Shown: piece by piece, positions 10,395-22,400 of the stretch
How positions within the stretch are numbered: position 1 is the stretch's first letter
How the letters are laid out: each line of letters starts with the position of its first letter
Source: Tieghemostelium lacteum
Lineage: Eukaryota > Evosea > Eumycetozoa > Dictyosteliales > Raperosteliaceae
Assembly: GCA_001606155.1 (NCBI GenBank)
Contig: LODT01000001.1
Coordinates: 496,001-560,000 of the forward strand
Reading direction: 5' to 3'
Length of the DNA: 64,000 bases
Made by a program: the position numbers and the translations under genes
The notes under the pieces: generated by a model
Told to the model about the DNA's origin: nothing
The model's input: the letters and a program-made list of their open reading frames with translations, nothing else
Databases searched by the model: none

Positions 10395-11972
10395 ATGAAT
10401 TTTAAAGTTGAAAAAAGTGAAAATTTTAGTGGAGGAAGAAATGTAGTAGCAAAAGTGAATTTCAAAGTTGGTGATCTACTATTTAAAGAGAAATCATTTG
10501 CATCTATACCAATGAAATCGGTATTATTCTCTAATAGATACTGTTCTTGGTGTTGCAAGAAACTGATTAATGTAAATTCAGGTGTCTCTCAAATTGACGA
10601 AGAAACAGGCGAGGAGACAACTATAACCAATCCAGAATCAACTCTATCACATCAATGTAAATACGGTTGTACATTGTGGTTTTGTTCAGAAGAGTGTTCA
10701 AATCAGTTGGTTCATCAATTAGAATGTTCATTCGTTGAGCCTGTTCTCGTTAGTTCTTTGAAATTCGATTGTGACCATAGTTTGGCATTACTTGCAATCA
10801 GAGTACTCTTGAAAAAGTCAACAGAATCAGATCTTTTTGATACTACAGTTGGACACTTAACCAGTCAGAAAGAGAGTTTTATTCAACAGCATCGTGGTTG
10901 GTACGAAAAATATGAAAAATTTTGTGACCACTTTATGGAGGGTTTGAAATCAGATTCTGCAGATCCCATCATTACTTCGATATTCAATAAGGATCAGATA
11001 CTGGATATCATATGTTCCATTGCTGTTAATGCATTTGCAGGACTTTCAGAAATTGAGTTTAATCGTCTACCAATTTCCAATGGATTCTTTTATAAAGCTG
11101 CTCTTTTGAATCACTCTTGTGAACCTAATACCTACTTTTCAGTGGATGGCGAATCTATTGAATTTAGGTTAATCAAAGAGACTGCTATTGACGAGACTAT
11201 ATACGACACTTATGTCGATTTACTTCAACCTACTATAAATAGACAAAAGACTCTACTGCAAAACAAAAACTTTTTATGTAAATGTTCGAGATGTTTGTCA
11301 CCTTCGGAGAATGGTAGATATTTTTCCTCTATAAAGTGTAAGAAATGTGATATTGGATATCTGTCACCTAAAGTCACACAAAACGCACAAACATTACAGC
11401 TCGAACAACATTGGTCTTGTCAGAACAATTGCAGTATTAGTGAAGACAATCAATCCCTAGATAAGAAACTACTAGATATTCAGACACTACTAGATAAACA
11501 GTCATTCCAAACCTTACAATCTTTGGAAGAATATAAAATCTCAGTTGAAAATGCCTTAAATGAATTACATCAAAATCATTATCTTCAATTACAATATCAT
11601 CTCACAATGACAAAATTCTACAAGATATTCCAAGACCTTCACAAAGCCATTAACCATTGTAGAAAATTAACTAAACTAGTTGAAATTATTTTAGATCATC
11701 CATCTGGTGAATCAGTGGATTGTTATTTTAAATTAGGTGAACTCTGTGAAAATCTAGTATTTTCTCTATCACAAAAAATCAATGCTTCCAAATCACAAGG
11801 AATCACCAATGAAATCACACAGTTGGGTAACGATATTAGATCTCTTTTGAAAGAATGTAATGATTCTTATAAAAAGTCTTTAGAATTAGCTGTTCTATGC
11901 TACGGTGAATCCAATATTAAAACTCTATTTATAAGCGATAGTTATAATAAATCTAAAGTAAATAAAAAATGA
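10395..11972 (+). CDS. SET and MYND domain (SMYD-like) lysine methyltransferase
   Basis: Single exon, 525 residues. It has the split SET arrangement of SMYD proteins: an N-terminal SET strand (GRNVVAKVNFKVGDLLFKE), a MYND zinc finger (residues about 50-112, CSWCCKK to CSEECSNQLVHQLEC), an intermediate helical part, then the SET core with NHSCEPN (about residue 237) and the post-SET cysteines (LCKCSRC). These residues bind S-adenosylmethionine and zinc. The usual Y-D after the catalytic strand appears as YDTYVDLLQPT. The C-terminal 200 residues are helical, as in SMYD TPR-like tails. The substrate (histone or non-histone lysine) cannot be told from sequence. Confidence 0.87.
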   Translation: MNFKVEKSENFSGGRNVVAKVNFKVGDLLFKEKSFASIPMKSVLFSNRYCSWCCKKLINVNSGVSQIDEETGEETTITNPESTLSHQCKYGCTLWFCSEECSNQLVHQLECSFVEPVLVSSLKFDCDHSLALLAIRVLLKKSTESDLFDTTVGHLTSQKESFIQQHRGWYEKYEKFCDHFMEGLKSDSADPIITSIFNKDQILDIICSIAVNAFAGLSEIEFNRLPISNGFFYKAALLNHSCEPNTYFSVDGESIEFRLIKETAIDETIYDTYVDLLQPTINRQKTLLQNKNFLCKCSRCLSPSENGRYFSSIKCKKCDIGYLSPKVTQNAQTLQLEQHWSCQNNCSISEDNQSLDKKLLDIQTLLDKQSFQTLQSLEEYKISVENALNELHQNHYLQLQYHLTMTKFYKIFQDLHKAINHCRKLTKLVEIILDHPSGESVDCYFKLGELCENLVFSLSQKINASKSQGITNEITQLGNDIRSLLKECNDSYKKSLELAVLCYGESNIKTLFISDSYNKSKVNKK

Positions 11973-12104
11973 TAATAATAATTATCTCAAATTATGAATA
12001 AGATAAGCAATGGTTCCATATTTGTCCAAACCGCGCTTTTTTTTTTTGTTTAAACGATTTTTAAATTAAAAATTTTAGCGTTTGTTTGGTTTTACAAGAA
12101 AAAT

Positions 12105-13226
12105 ATGACAAGTACTAAATCTGCATCTTTAGAAGAGCTCTTAAGATGTCCTATTTGTTATGACTTTTTTAATATTACAATGATGACTAAATGTTCGCAC
12201 AACTATTGTTCGGAGTGCATAAGAAGATCATTGTCATTTAAAGATATTTGTCCTATTTGTAGGAGTGCTTGTAATTCTACAGAGTTGAAAAACAATAGAC
12301 ATTTAGATTTAATTGTTTCAACCTTTAAGCAGCAACAGCAACAACAAGTACAACCACCTCCACCTCATCAACAACAAATACAAAAATCAAATATAACAAC
12401 AAGATCAACACCAACTAAAACACCTACTAAATCCACACCTATAAAAAGTAATAAAGATATTAAAATATTAAATATATCAATATCACCTACACCATCACAG
12501 GAATCCAGAACATCAATATCACCTAAAAAAACACAATCAACACCTTCACCACCTCCTTTAACTAGATCACGATCTCAATCTACAACTACTACTACAACTA
12601 CAACTGCATCATCACCAAAAGTGTCACCAAAGAAAAGAAAATCAATTGATGTATATGTTCTGGAAGACAGTGGCAGTAGTCAAGAAAATGTTGATACTAG
12701 TAACACAGTTTATAATAACATTAATAATAGCGATAAAGTTCAATGTGAAAATTGTAATCTATCTGTAAATTTAAAATATATAAGAAATCATAAAAATGAG
12801 TGTATTGGGGTGGAATCAACTAGACTGAATTTAGGTAAAAGTCATAGTGAAATTCAATATGAATTTATACAACCAAAGACCAAGTACCATAAGGTATCAA
12901 CGGATAATAGACCTATTTATATGTCAAAGATTTGTTATAATCTATTGAATAACAAACAATTGAAACAACTTTTACAAGATTTGAAATTAAAAACTAGTGG
13001 TGACAGACAAACACTAATTAAAAGACACAAAGAATACCTAATTAAATATAATTCACAATGTGATAGTTTGGAACCTGTACCTATTGACTCTATAGTCAAT
13101 GAAATCTATCAAGTAGAAAAGGATAGAGATCAAAAACCAAAGACACCACTTTCACAATCATCACTAGACCAGCAATTCAATAAGATTAGAGATGAAATTT
13201 TAAATAGAGATAAAAAAACTCGATAA
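12105..13226 (+). CDS. rad18: RAD18 E3 ubiquitin ligase (RING-UBZ-SAP)
   Basis: Single exon, 373 residues. Domains in order: RING finger at residues 15-53 (CPICYDFF, CSHNYCSECI, CPICR) followed by the RAD18-like LKNNRHLD; a Pro/Thr/Gln-rich linker; a UBZ4 zinc finger near residue 213 (CENCNL to HKNEC); and a SAP helix pair at about 272-315 (YNLLNNKQLKQLLQDLKL). This order is diagnostic of RAD18, which with RAD6 mono-ubiquitinates PCNA at stalled replication forks to start translesion synthesis. The linker carries poly-Gln, poly-Thr and SP/TP motifs typical of the genome. Zinc ligands in RING and UBZ look complete. Confidence 0.9.
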   Translation: MTSTKSASLEELLRCPICYDFFNITMMTKCSHNYCSECIRRSLSFKDICPICRSACNSTELKNNRHLDLIVSTFKQQQQQQVQPPPPHQQQIQKSNITTRSTPTKTPTKSTPIKSNKDIKILNISISPTPSQESRTSISPKKTQSTPSPPPLTRSRSQSTTTTTTTTASSPKVSPKKRKSIDVYVLEDSGSSQENVDTSNTVYNNINNSDKVQCENCNLSVNLKYIRNHKNECIGVESTRLNLGKSHSEIQYEFIQPKTKYHKVSTDNRPIYMSKICYNLLNNKQLKQLLQDLKLKTSGDRQTLIKRHKEYLIKYNSQCDSLEPVPIDSIVNEIYQVEKDRDQKPKTPLSQSSLDQQFNKIRDEILNRDKKTR

Positions 13227-13263
13227 CCTAATTTATTTATTTGTAAAAACCAAAAAAGGGAAT

Positions 13264-13617
13264 TTAAATTGAAATGGGTTTGAAACCTATGCTGGTGTGG
13301 TCTAGTTTTTTAATCTTTTCAAAAACTGTTTGGAATGGGGGGCAATGGACATCACTGGATTTGGAAGGATAGACACCTATATACATTTTAATTGATTTTA
13401 GAGCTAGACTTTTTAAACTAAAGTTACCAAACTCCAATGGAATATAAATTGAATACATTATACTATTTTTATCGTTAAGGTGGTTGACATTATTGATATT
13501 AAATATTTCCATTTTTTTAAGCTCTCCCAATTTTAAGAATTTTGCATCATATGTATAGATGATAGGAGTAGTTTCATAAGCCACTATTGAAATTTGTTGA
13601 AATAATTTTCTAAACAT
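13264..13617 (-). CDS. hypothetical protein, unrecognised
   Basis: A 117-codon open frame from ATG 13617 to a stop at 13264. The product has a leucine-rich-repeat-like rhythm (FLKLGELKKMEIFNI, NVNHL, FSLKSLALKSIKMYIG) but no clear family. Low-complexity tracts are absent, unlike most genes here. It lies next to the rearranged paralogue region and could itself be a fragment of a larger LRR gene. It has no long 5' extension in the same frame. I keep it as a possible gene or gene fragment with low confidence. Confidence 0.35.
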   Translation of the reverse strand: MFRKLFQQISIVAYETTPIIYTYDAKFLKLGELKKMEIFNINNVNHLNDKNSIMYSIYIPLEFGNFSLKSLALKSIKMYIGVYPSKSSDVHCPPFQTVFEKIKKLDHTSIGFKPISI

Positions 13618-13786
13618 TATATTACTTATATTTTCTATATACTTATTATTATTTGAATTTTCATAATGATCGTGAATATTTTGTAAATTCTTTAATATTG
13701 ATAATTATTGTCAAATTTGAATAGAAATAATTGACATTACAGATATTTTTTTTTAAACACAATTTGACAAAAAGGAAACAACATCA

Positions 13787-13858
13787 ATGTCAAATTTTAA
13801 TCATAAAGACTATTCTTTTGAATATTTCATAAAATATGTAAGAATTGACAATAAGAAT
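13787..13858 (+). pseudogene. 5' fragment of the first F-box-like paralogue (copy 1)
   Basis: This short piece matches the first exon and splice donor of the gene at 16131. Both begin ATGTCAAATTTT, then share CATAAAGACTATTCTTTTGA, and the peptide start is MSNF-HKDYSFEYFIK in both. The similarity stops within the equivalent of the first intron. The middle of copy 1 is missing and its 3' half resumes near 15001. A 60-codon open frame here (13787-13969) is just this exon reading into its intron. Confidence 0.6.
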
Positions 13859-13969
13859 AAACAATTTAAATTATTTAATTTTCTCTTTACAATAAATATT
13901 TATCTTTATTTAATTCATCCATCTTTGCATAAAACTCTTTTGTCATTCATGCTTTATAACCTAAAGTAA

Positions 13970-15000
13970 AGGGTGTTTAAATTTTTTTTTTTTGGGAAAA
14001 TAAAAAAAGCATTTATACTAAAATATTTTGTAACATAACCTCAATACTAAACACCTGCTGTTGACATTCTACTACACTAGTCAAGCAAGGTATGTAGATT
14101 ATTTTACATTTTATGATAATTGGAGATACTAATTTTTAGATGAAGAACAATCTGAATTTAATGTTTTTGCTTCTAGTAGTTATTTAGAGCCTTGTTGAAA
14201 TTCTATTGTATTCTTGCTTGTTATAAATATTCCTTTACTTGAGATCTGAATTCTTTTGCTCTCGGCAAAAACAATTGTGTAATCACCGCTGTCTGTTTTT
14301 TCAATCTTCATTTGAGTTTCTTCTTCTTAAACCATCAGGAATACGACCTGTGGCTCTTTGAAAAATAGGGGATAGAGTTTCCCATGGAATTCCAACCCGA
14401 ATACTCTAATAGGTTTTTCTGGTTGAAATTCTATGGGAAACTATGGCGCCTATTCTTCATTCAATTTGTCATGTTCATCAAATTCAGATTATTCTTCATC
14501 TAAATTAACCCTATACAAATCTATAATAATAAAATCCGATATTCTTAACAATCTAATAAGAGTAATGATACAATGGAATGTCTTATAGAAATCATATCCT
14601 CAATAATCAGGTCTGTATTTAACGCATAATCAAAAAAACTGCACTGGATCTACATTGATAATCCCATTACTTACAACATTGTCAGCATATGAAAAGAAGA
14701 CTTGTAATACTGTGGGTAATAAAACATATAACCGTGTTCATGACATAACTTCCTCCTCAATCCTGTTAGTTCAATAGCTGTTCTCAACGAACATTTGATC
14801 ATAAAAACTGTTTCGCAAATGGACAGTTGTAATAATAATGTAGAAAACAATACAGAACATAATAGTGGTGATATTCAATAATATTTAAAATAAAATATAT
14901 ACTTTAATCTTTTTTGGCCTTTTTAATCATGATTTTGTATTTTTTGGTCAAATGTGTGTCTAAATAGTATTTCAACAATTATACAATATCTTTATTAACA
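13970..15000 (-). other. gene-poor stretch with decayed coding-like segments on the minus strand
   Basis: This kilobase replaces the middle of paralogue copy 1. Read on the minus strand, about 14170-14860 contains several short open pieces whose composition is protein-like and less AT-rich than the spacer around them, for example the peptide words DSGDYTIVFAESKR, SSKGIFIT and SYADNVVSNG. They are spread over more than one frame and no intact gene is left. I cannot name the source; an old mobile element or a decayed host gene are both possible. The segment also contains the large hairpin reported separately at 14359-14459. Confidence 0.4.
14359..14459. repeat. large imperfect inverted repeat (hairpin)
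   Basis: The arms at 14359-14397 and 14421-14459 are reverse complements with a few mismatches and small bulges; the spacer is 23 bases. The best core is 14372-14397 (ATAGAGTTTCCCATGGAATT then CCAACC) against 14421-14444 (GGTTGAAATTCTATGGGAAA then CTAT), with two mismatches and a 2-base bulge. Outer parts pair as AATAGG with CCTATT. It could be a miniature inverted-repeat remnant, a structured RNA, or a recombination product within the relic region. Confidence 0.6.
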
Positions 15001-16062
15001 AGAACTTAAAAATAACCTTAATAACAGTAATAATAATAATGGAAATAGTAGGTTTTTAAAACCAATTTTAACATAAGCTTTCCTACTTAAAAGTGATATA
15101 TTTAAATTTAAACCATGGTTTCACCACGTATCAATATTACCTTCTAAGTATCTATCAAAGATAATTGATATTTGTGACTATCAAAATAATGAATCAGTAA
15201 TAAGTGATTTTATATCAGATGCTTTTTCCTAAATTTCACATCTGATAAACTTTTTTTGGTATTTATTGAATATTAAACTCTAAAGAATTTAAATTTACCA
15301 TTTAAATTCGAATCCATATCACACCAATCTATGCTCTTTGGAGTTGAAAGATTGTGTAACAAAGAGTAACAAGTTTTTAGTTGAGGATATTATAATTTTG
15401 CAATCGAAAATTTCAATTATGATTCCAGATAATCAACAAGTGAATAATAATAATAATAACAATAGTGTGAGGATATTTAATAACACCATTTTGATAAACA
15501 AAATCTTCAAATGGTGTAGTTCAGATGAAATATATAAAATTAGATTATTAAATAAGACTTCATTCAAAACATTTAGAAATCGGTTAATTTGGGGTAAAAT
15601 TTCATATAATATTAGTTCAAATTTACAATTGTCTGATAATGGTAATAATTCCACTCTATTTTCGAAAAATCAACTTCCAAGAGTAATCAATTATTCCATT
15701 TTGATGAAGTATGGATTATCTGATATCTATACTATCTTCACTCAACTACAATCTCTACAAATTGATAAGTTAATGGAAGATCCAAACTCCAGTATACTTT
15801 TGGGTAGATCTGAACATTTACAACATTTAGAATTTCAAATGTCCCCTAAACTCTATGACACTATAATTCATCGTTTAATTGTATTCAATCAAAACCTGAT
15901 TTGAGTGGTTTGATTAATCTCAAGATTAAACAATTTAACACCTCACTATTTTCTGATCTTTTTAGTTTCCATCCAAATCTACAATCATTGAATTTCAAAA
16001 TACCATATAATTCTCCTGAGAATTCCTTTATACCATTCTTTTTAGAGATTGCTAAACTGTAA
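15001..16062 (+). pseudogene. 3' half of the first F-box-like paralogue (copy 1), broken
   Basis: Collinear with 18110-19250 of the intact-looking neighbour. An open part (15338-15904) encodes the F-box-like segment NTILINKIFKWCSSDEIYKI followed by LLNKTSFKTFRNRLI. Upstream of it (15001-15300) the similarity continues, but the reading frame is interrupted by stops. After 15904 the similarity continues in another frame (LFSDLF, HPNLQSL words) to TAA 16060-16062. With its middle missing and its frame broken at several points, this copy is a pseudogene. Part of it is almost identical to copy 2 at the nucleotide level (15655-15775 against 18755-18875), suggesting recent recombination between the copies. 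Confidence 0.75.
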
Positions 16063-16130
16063 TGGTGTTGATTTTTTGCATTAAATATTGTAAATTTGAT
16101 TTTCTAAAAATTTTTTATTTAAACACAGTG

Positions 16131-19100
16131 ATGTCAAATTTTTATCATAAAGACTATTCTTTTGAATATTTCATAAAAAATGTATGAATTAACAATATGA
16201 ATCTTTGGCGACATGCTTATCATATTAATCAAAGTACAGAAAAATAGTACAGTTTTTTCAAAACTTCAAAATTGGTTTCCAATTTTGGATTCTAACACTT
16301 GTATCAATAGAGATATTCATTCAGAGCTTTTAGAGTTTTTTAAAGATTTAAAAACAAGTGCTGAATCCTATCAGGGAAATGAAAATCATTTAAACAGTAA
16401 ACTATTAGAGTATTTAGATAATTGTACCAATTATGAGAAACACATTGATATTGAAATTATTGAATATCTAAAGAAAGAATACTTCTATAACAGTACTATA
16501 CCAGCTTTGAAGTTACTTTATATTAAGATATATCGTACATATATGTTTTACCGTAGCACTACCTCATTGAATCTTTATGATTTCCTTGAGGCAATGAAAC
16601 AATTACTAGAGCTCCCTAGTACGAATCTTATTTCAGTAGATTCCATGTTGGGTATTTTTGGAGTTGAAAAGAATTATCTATTATCAATATTTCCATTGCT
16701 AAATTGGAAAAACAGTTCACACAAGTCATTTAAGATGATGTTGATTATAAAACTTATGATTGGACTTACCAATCTTCGGAATCAAACTGAACCAATTATG
16801 TCATCTGGTTATAAATACATAGATTGTCAATCACTTTTGGATATTCTTATAGATATCTATTTACCGCAAGGTATAGAATGCCATTTCATGCATCTTTCTC
16901 TGATGTCTTGTATTGCAAATAACATTAGCAATCAAGTCACAAGAATAGCAATGAAGGATAAAATCATGAAACTCTATGAATTAAAAATGAACCAATCCAT
17001 CTTAAAATACAATTCTCATAGTTTTTATGATTTGATCTTATTCAATAGATATTATTACCAATTCGATACTGATCTGGATCAATACACAAATAATAGAATA
17101 TTGGCTATTTTTCACAATTATCTCATAAAAAGTGATAGAGCTTATGAATCACTTGGTTTAATGTCATATTATAGTTATCCTCAATTGAATTGGACTACCG
17201 TGGCAAAGTAAGAATCTTTTTAAACCCCAACTTCAACTAAACTAATATTATATAAATAGGAGAATAACAGGAAAGTTAAATTCAATTACCATTAAGTATT
17301 ACCCAGAATGTATATGGAAAATTATAGATAACATAGGTCCGAACTTAATACAGCACTCTTTAGGGTTTTCTAAACTCTATTTTGATTGTTATATTGGTAA
17401 TGTGAAGTTAAACTCAAGTGAATTCTTAAATTTATTGGAATATCTTCTGAAAAATGATAGTGAAACTATAAAAGGTTTCATTTTCAAGAAATCATTTTTC
17501 AGTAACAGCATCTTAGTAAAACTTATTGACGGTTTATTAGAGAATTCTTTATGCAAAGAATTAGATGTATTGGTTACATCGAATACCAATTTAATTTTAG
17601 ACAATCATGAACACTATCAGATAATATGTAGTAAAATTGAACAACATCTTAAGGTATCTCAATCAATGGTTTTAAATAGTAAACTGTATTTATTCAAAGT
17701 TTTAATGGTGTTATACAATGTAAACAATCAGCATAGTAAATTGCAAGAATTTGTAGAAACTACAGTTATAAAGGATTTAAAGGCATTAGACTTTACAGTA
17801 TATACACAAAAGTGTGAGAGTAGATTCCTGTGCAAACCTTTAACTGATATACTCGCATTCAACATCATAGGCGATGATTGGAAATCACTCCAATCATTAA
17901 ATTTTCAAGGTATAATGATATCCAACATAAGTAAAGATTCATTGGAAAACGTGTTGGCTAATAATCCAATTCTTCAAGAGATAAATTTAGACAATCTCAT
18001 TGATGAACAATGGTATTCTTCCATTATAAATATCTTTGATTTCAGTTTTCAGTATATAAATATTATTTCCAATTTTTCAACAATTTTACACTATCTATAT
18101 CAACAGCAACTTAAAAATAATAATAATTTTATTAATAATGGAAACAGTAGGTTTTTACAAACAATTTTAATAGAACTCTGTTCAAGGGTAAAATTTAAAG
18201 ATCATAAACCAATTCACATTGAAACAATATTGGTTTCCAAGATTCTAGCTAAAATAATTGAAACCTGTGATTATCAAAATAATGCATCAGTAATAAGTGA
18301 TTTTATATCAGATGCTATTTCGCTAAATTTCATTCGATATCAATATGATAGAGTTTTTTTTTGTATATATTGTTGTATATAATACTCTAAAGAATTTAAA
18401 TTTACCATTTAAACTAGAATCTATATCACACCAATCTATCGTCTTGAAAATGAAAGATTATGTGATTAATAATATGCATTTTTCTGTTGAGGATGTAATA
18501 ATATTACAATCGATAATTTCAACTATGATTCCAGATAATCAACAAGAAAATAATAATACTAGTAGTAATAGTATGATAATATTTAATAACACCATTTTGA
18601 TAAACAGTATATTCAAATGGTTTACTCCAAATGAAGTTTATAAACTTAGATTATTAAACAAAACTTCATTCAAAACATTTAGAAATCAATTAATTTGTGG
18701 CCAAATTCCATACAATGTTGGTTCGAATTTACAATTGTCTGATAATAATTCCACTCTATTTTCGAAAAATCAACTTCCAAAAGTAATCAATTATTCCATT
18801 TTGATGAAGTATGGATTATCTGATATCTATACTATCTTCACTCAACTACAATCTCTACAAATTGATAAGTTAATGAAAAAACCAGACTCAATTATACTTT
18901 TGGGTAGATCTGAACATTTACAGCATTTAGAATTTCAAATGTCTCGTAAACTCTATCACATTCTAGCTCATCGTTTAATTGTATTCAACTGCAACTTAGT
19001 TTCAGTAGTTTGTAATCTTCGAATAAAAGATTATCCTACCTCCCTATTCTCTGATCTCTTTAATTGCCATCCAAATCTACAATCATTGGTTTTCAAATTA

Positions 19101-19271
19101 GGACATACATATCATTCTCACCTCTTAGTTGTCTTCTTTTTAGAGGTTGCTCAACTATCAATTCAGCACAACACCAAATCAGAAATTAAAATAGTTGTTA
19201 AAAATAGAAAAAATGAATTTATATTTTCAAAAGAAATGACTGAAAAAGATTTAATAAATTTTCTAAGTTGA
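16131..19271 (+). CDS. large F-box-like paralogue (copy 2), one apparent frameshift
   Basis: Model: exon 1 16131-16181, intron 16182-16239, exon 2 16240-17207, intron 17208-17259, exon 3 from 17260. The frame stays open to about 18382, while similarity to copy 1 continues in the neighbouring frame to TGA 19269-19271. The two frames meet at a run of nine T (18354-18362). With eight T the protein would read through as one product of about 1000 residues. A homopolymer sequencing error or a real mutation are both possible. The N-terminal 650 residues are helical and unrecognised. The C-terminal part has an F-box-like segment (NTILINSIFKWFTPNEVYKL, LLNKTSFKTF) followed by LRR-like lines. F-box proteins recruit substrates to SCF ubiquitin ligases; that role here is inference. 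Confidence 0.6.
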
Positions 19272-19466
19272 TGATTAATCAACTTTTAAAATTAAAAAAT
19301 AATGTTGAGCAATGACACAATTGACAGTTATTCTCCACCCGCTTTTTTTTAATTTTTATTTTTTTTTTAATTATTTTTAGATCTTTTTTTGGTAATAATA
19401 ATAATTTGTCTGTCTGTCTCCGAAGACATTATCCTTTTACCCCTTTAAACTCTTTTTATTGTTATA

Positions 19467-22400
19467 ATGGACAAAGGAAATAGTGGACCGGGTGGGTCGT
19501 CAGGTAGTGATAGAAACACTCCATCATCTGCAAATTCTACACCTAGATTGGACTCTCAAAATATTAGTACCAATAATAATGGCAGTAGTACCACAAAAAA
19601 GACACCTGCAACACCTTTAGCACAAGATAAGAAAAGACCAACATCAAATACACCATCATTTATAAAGAAACCTATTCAAGTTTCCACACCAAGTCTTACG
19701 AATAATAGTAATGCATTATCAGAGAATAATGCAATTCTAGCTCAAGCTATTAGTAATAGTACCTCTAAAAGAAATAGTACAGGTTCTATATCAAATTCAT
19801 CCTCTTCTATTAATTCACAATCATCATTACAATCAAATAATGCAATATTACAACAATATATGCAAAACCAAACTAAAAACAATAGTTCGTTAAAATCTAG
19901 TACCAATGGTACATCAAATAGTCAAACCACTACTACAACTACAACTACAACTCATTCTCAATCTACATTTCAGAAAATACAGGAAAAGGATGAAAGATAT
20001 TCGTCTATTAAGATAGAATCGTTATCACCTACAATGACTAGTGTTCCATCTAGTTTGACTATGCCATTTTCTTCAACTAATTCACCAGTATTACAAGTAT
20101 CAACATCATCATTAAAGGAACCAGATTTCTCTTTAGAGAGTACAATAAGCAGTAACAGTAGTATAACAAGTCAACATTTACTAGGTGGAAGCAGTAGTAG
20201 TTTAAATGTTAATCTTCATAGGTCACTTTCACCACTACCTAATAGTATTCTAAATAGTAGTGGTAGAAGAACTCCTTTAGCATCACACGACTCTAGTAAC
20301 AATATACAGGTTATTTGTAGATTTAGACCAGAAACTACTGCAGAGTTATCACTGGGAATGAGCGAACAACAAGAAAAATCATTTAAATTCACAGTGAACA
20401 AAGAAGATGGTGTTATTCAATACCTAAACAAACAAAATCTACAACAAGAAACTTTTAAATTTAATAGAGTCTATACACAAGACACATCACAAGAACAGAT
20501 CTATAAGGAGCATTGTCCATCCTTAGTTGACAATTTGCTGTCTGGATACAATGTCTCAGTGATTTGTTATGGTCAAGCACTTTCAGGTAAAACCTATACC
20601 TGTCAAGGTTACAACTATTCCAATCGTACTAAAAAGTTCAGCTCAATAGGAGAGGAATACTTTCAAAATGGCAATGAATTTGTAGATAAATATTGGGGTT
20701 TAACACCAAGAATAGTCAGAGATCTTTTTGAGAGAATAGAGTCAATGAAAGATAAATACAAGTTTGCAATTAAAGTCAGTTACCTACTGATTAACAATCG
20801 TGATAAACTTCATGATTTACAGAAACCTGATTTGGCAAGTGTAAATGATATGGTGGATATATCATCTACTAGTGTATACTCATTTCACGATGTCCTAACC
20901 ATCTTTAGTGTTGCCGATAGAAATTTGGCAAAATCAGATATAGCCAGTAACTCTAGAAGACACGCTATTTTTATTGTAAATATGACAAAAGAAGATATCG
21001 ACGGTTTAGAGCCAACTCTTAATTCAACACTGTATATGGTGGATTTGGCAAGCTCTGAAAAAGCAGATGGTCTGACACAACCAGAAATTAAACAAGCTTC
21101 CTCCATTGGAAGTTCTTTGTTCTTTTTGGGTGGTGTAATTAATGATATAATAACAGGTGCACAGCATATTCGTTATAGAGAATGTGTACTAACTCGAGTA
21201 CTATCTGATTCCTTTGGTGGAAATTCAAAAACTCTTTTGGTAATCACCTGTTCTGGAAGTCAAAATGAATCGGTTGTAAAGGATAATCTCTCAGTTTTGG
21301 AATTTGGTAGAAAAGGTCAAATGGTAAAGAATAAGCCTTTGGCAAACATTGAAAAATCTAAGCAGCAGCTTGAATCGGAAAACCAAAAGATGGAAAAGCT
21401 TATAAATTCTGTTGGTACAATTCATGGTTTCACTGGTGAAGCATTGACTCAGTATATCAATCATCTCATGGATGAGCAAAAATTGAATCAAGATGAAAAA
21501 AACCAATTAAGCAAAACTGTTGTTGAACTGCAAAAGGAAATAGATGTTATAGCAAATGATTTGGAAAAAAGCAAACAAGCTAAGACTAAATACGAGAAAC
21601 TATACGAAAAGGAAAATCAAGATCTTGAGATTTATTATCAAAGCAAAATCGAGGATCTTGAAAAAAACATGGAAAGTCTAAATGGTCAAATTCAAGATCA
21701 AAACAAATATATAGATCAAGCAAAGAAATTAGAATCAGAAAAAGATAATCAATCGAATTTGTTACTAAAAGCCAACAGTCAGATTCAGAAATGGGAAAAT
21801 GACTACACCAAAGTCACTGAAACTATAACCCATTTGGAATCTGAAAAAGTCACTCTACGAACACAATTGGAAGAAAAACAAAAACTATTAAATCAATTAG
21901 AGGTTGAACGTAAAGCTAGTAAGGATAGTTCACAACTATTCATTAATGAGAAAATTAATAGTTTGGAATTGCAAGTTCAGCAATCCAGCAATGAATTGAC
22001 ATCTCTACACGAACAACTGGAAACCTCACAAAATCGTATACATGAATTGGATCAACAATTGATAAAATCTAAGGCAGAGTATTCGTCAGTGCAAAACGAT
22101 TACTCAAATATCCAAAACCAGTTCCAAGACTATCGTATTAAATACTCTTCCGAAAAGTCACTAAAGAAAAAGAAAAAGAACCAAGAACTCAAAGAGAAAG
22201 TCACACTACTTCAACAACAAATGTCTAGTACCAATGTTGACATTCTAAATCAACAATTGAAATCCCACATTGACAGTGAGACAAAACTGAAAACTGATAT
22301 CCAAACACTTCAACAAAACTATCAAAAACATATACAAACTTTAGAATCAACCATTCAAAAACAAACCCAACAACTAATATCCAACAATACTAATTCAACA

